A program made the position numbers and the translations under genes. Source: Desulfobacteraceae bacterium (GTDB lineage Bacteria > Desulfobacterota > Desulfobacteria > Desulfobacterales > JAABRJ01). Taken from it: a stretch of 7,370 bases of DNA. Positions 6,116 through 7,370 of this stretch are shown here, in pieces. The notes below the pieces were generated by a model. The model saw nothing but the letters and a program-made list of their open reading frames with translations. It made no database searches and was not told the origin of the DNA. The stretch spans positions 1 to 7,370 of the forward strand of contig JAABRJ010000032.1 of assembly GCA_011390985.1 (NCBI GenBank). Direction: 5' to 3'. How positions within the stretch are numbered: position 1 is the first letter of the stretch; every line of letters starts with the position of its first letter.

Positions 6116-6772
6116 ATGTGGAAAATCTTTGTCAGCGGCGGGCCGGTCATGTATCCGCTGCTGGCCTGTTCGATCATCGTGCTGACCGTCATTTTCGAAC
6201 GGACTTTTTTCTGGATCAGACTCGGCATACGCCGCAATCCGCGCCTTGTGGACGAGATTTTGGAGTTGAGCCGGCAGGCGGACTGGGACGCCATCCGCGA
6301 GCGGGTGGCGGGATCGAAGGATTACGTCGTCAAAATCCTGGTCACCGGCATCGTTCACCGCGAATTTTCCCTGGCCAAGGCGATGGAGTCGGCGGCGATG
6401 GAGGAAATCGAGGGCATGCGACGCTTCATGCGCGTCATGGACACGATGATCACCGTGGCGCCACTGCTGGGGATCTTCGGGACGGTGCTGGGGATCATCT
6501 CCTCTTTCGAAATGCTGGGTGCCGCGGGCATCGAACACCCGCAAACGGTCACCACCGGAATCGCCCAGGCGCTGATCACCACCGCCGCCGGGCTGGGGAT
6601 CGCCATTCTGACGGTCTTTCCCTTCAACTATTTCAACTCGCGGGTCGAGGCGGCCGCCATGACCGTCGAGAAATACGCCACCAGCCTGGAGGTCGTGTTC
6701 GAACGGCTGGGCACCGGCGGCGCCGGCGGTCGTTCGCCGGCAGCAGATGGCCCCCATGAAACTGCATCTTAA
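6116..6772 (+). CDS. exbB: ExbB, proton-channel subunit of the Ton motor (MotA/TolQ/ExbB family)
   Basis: With ExbD, this inner-membrane protein uses the proton gradient to energise TonB and hence BtuB. The ATG at 6116 is chosen because MWKIFVSGGPVMYPLLACS is a typical start for this family and AGGAG (6101-6105) precedes it by 10 bases. It gives 218 residues, the usual length. Three membrane helices are visible: about 11-35, 110-131 (TVAPLLGIFGTVLGIISSF) and 150-172 (AQALITTAAGLGIAILTVF). A cytoplasmic region lies between the first two. The frame is open upstream to 5801, so a longer product of about 318-323 residues with a signal peptide is possible. The TM3 position of the E. coli ExbB Glu176 appears to be Gln151 here (GIAQALITT). 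The tail after residue 200 is Gly/Pro-rich and overlaps exbD. Confidence 0.88.
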   Translation: MWKIFVSGGPVMYPLLACSIIVLTVIFERTFFWIRLGIRRNPRLVDEILELSRQADWDAIRERVAGSKDYVVKILVTGIVHREFSLAKAMESAAMEEIEGMRRFMRVMDTMITVAPLLGIFGTVLGIISSFEMLGAAGIEHPQTVTTGIAQALITTAAGLGIAILTVFPFNYFNSRVEAAAMTVEKYATSLEVVFERLGTGGAGGRSPAADGPHETAS

Positions 6773-7163
6773 GCAACCCAAAGCGCGCATCGAGATGCTG
6801 CCGCTGATCGACATCGTCTTTCTGCTGCTCGTCTTCTTTATCTACGCCATGCTCTCCATGGCGGTGCACCACGGCATGCCGGTCAAGCTCCCGGCCTCCG
6901 CCACAGCGGCGCTGGACAAACAGAATGCGCTGTCCGTGACCGTCAAGGCCGACGGCAGTCTGTTCATCGATCAGCAGCCCGTCGCACTCGCGGATCTTGC
7001 CCAGCGGCTGAAGGAAAAAATGCAGCCCGGCGAAACTCCCGGTGTTTTGGTGTTTGGCGACCGCAGCCTGCCCTATCAGAGCCTTTTTCAGGTGCTGGAC
7101 CACATCCGGCTGGCCGGCATCGACCGCATTTCGCTGCAGGCCGAAGCGGAACCGGTTCAATGA
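6756..7163 (+). CDS. exbD: ExbD, Ton motor subunit (ExbD/TolR family)
   Basis: ExbD partners ExbB in proton-driven energising of TonB. It has a short cytoplasmic N-terminus, one membrane helix and a periplasmic domain. The ARIEMLPLIDIVFLLLVFF segment contains the essential membrane Asp (Asp19 from this start, equivalent to Asp25 of E. coli ExbD). The periplasmic domain includes VTVKADGSLFIDQQPV and ends near AEPVQ. The length is 135 residues from the ATG at 6756, or 138 from an ATG at 6747 (MAPMKLHLK). The former is preferred because MKLHLK is the common start, but neither has a clear ribosome binding site. It overlaps the end of exbB by 17 bases, so translation is probably coupled. Its stop overlaps the tonB start. 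Confidence 0.9.
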   Translation: MKLHLKQPKARIEMLPLIDIVFLLLVFFIYAMLSMAVHHGMPVKLPASATAALDKQNALSVTVKADGSLFIDQQPVALADLAQRLKEKMQPGETPGVLVFGDRSLPYQSLFQVLDHIRLAGIDRISLQAEAEPVQ

Positions 7164-7370
7164 AGCCCCTGCTCTGGGCCGCACTTTTGTCGGCCGCCGT
7201 GCACGCCGCGGTACTCTGGTGCGACCCCGGGGTGCACCGCCAGCCGCCTGCCCTGAGCGGCTCTCAGGCGCCGATCGTGGTGTCGCTGGCCTATACGGGT
7301 GTAGAAAAAGAAGGGGCCAGCGCGCCAGAGCCGCCAGCCGCCGCGGTCAGCGGGAAGAGCGCGCCGCTGC
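7160..7370 (+). CDS. tonB: TonB energy transducer, N-terminal part
   Basis: Only 70 codons are visible before the window ends. The ATG overlaps the exbD stop (ATGA). The protein opens with MKPLLWAALLSAAVHAAVLW, one membrane anchor carrying Ser11-x3-His15, the Ser/His motif by which TonB engages ExbB/ExbD. After the anchor comes APIVVSLAYTG and then a stretch rich in Pro, Ala and Glu (EGASAPEPPAAAVS), the start of the extended periplasm-spanning linker. The C-terminal domain that contacts the BtuB TonB box lies beyond the window. The position after exbBD and the anchor motif make TonB the clear call even without it. Confidence 0.85.
   Translation, partial: MKPLLWAALLSAAVHAAVLWCDPGVHRQPPALSGSQAPIVVSLAYTGVEKEGASAPEPPAAAVSGKSAPL

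Noticed and set aside
1..7370. tRNA or rRNA genes, CRISPR arrays, insertion sequences, phage or attachment sites
   Set aside because: None was seen: no spaced direct repeats, transposase or integrase motifs, or tRNA-like cloverleaf.

Overview
The window is a vitamin B12 (cobalamin) acquisition locus from a GC-rich Gram-negative bacterium. The outer-membrane TonB-dependent receptor, the ExbB/ExbD/TonB motor and a lipobox protein all require a diderm envelope. The gene order (btuFCD, then a riboswitch, btuB and a private Ton system) and the protein style would fit a Desulfobacterota/deltaproteobacterial genome. That placement is inference; no marker gene for taxonomy is present.

Layout. Bases 1-126 (minus strand) hold the first 42 codons of a small unrecognised lipoprotein. 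Bases 127-631 are a divergent intergenic region. Its left part contains only small dyads. Its right part (about 387-631) looks like a promoter followed by a structured leader that ends in an intrinsic terminator abutting the btuF start codon. That leader resembles a divergent cobalamin riboswitch. Next come btuF (632-1528), btuC (1525-2529) and btuD (2526-3362), each overlapping the next by 4 bases (ATGA): the periplasmic B12-binding protein, inner-membrane permease and ATPase. Bases 3363-3814 contain a TTGACT promoter, a textbook cobalamin riboswitch (about 3490-3676) and a very strong terminator (3738-3771), then the ribosome binding site of btuB (3815-5794).

Downstream of btuB, in the same direction, are a truncated BtuF-like segment (about 5816-6115) that runs in frame without a stop into exbB (6116-6772), then exbD (about 6756-7163) and the start of tonB (7160 to beyond the window). 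All junctions are tight or overlapping, so this is probably one operon under the riboswitch.

Together the genes encode a nearly complete path for B12: BtuB binds it at the outer membrane, ExbB-ExbD-TonB supplies energy, BtuF captures it in the periplasm, and BtuCD pumps it into the cytoplasm. Both transcription units appear to be shut off by cobalamin through transcription termination. The points most worth a second look are the divergent leader before btuF, the in-frame BtuF-remnant/ExbB fusion, and a Glu-to-Gln change at a key position of ExbB.
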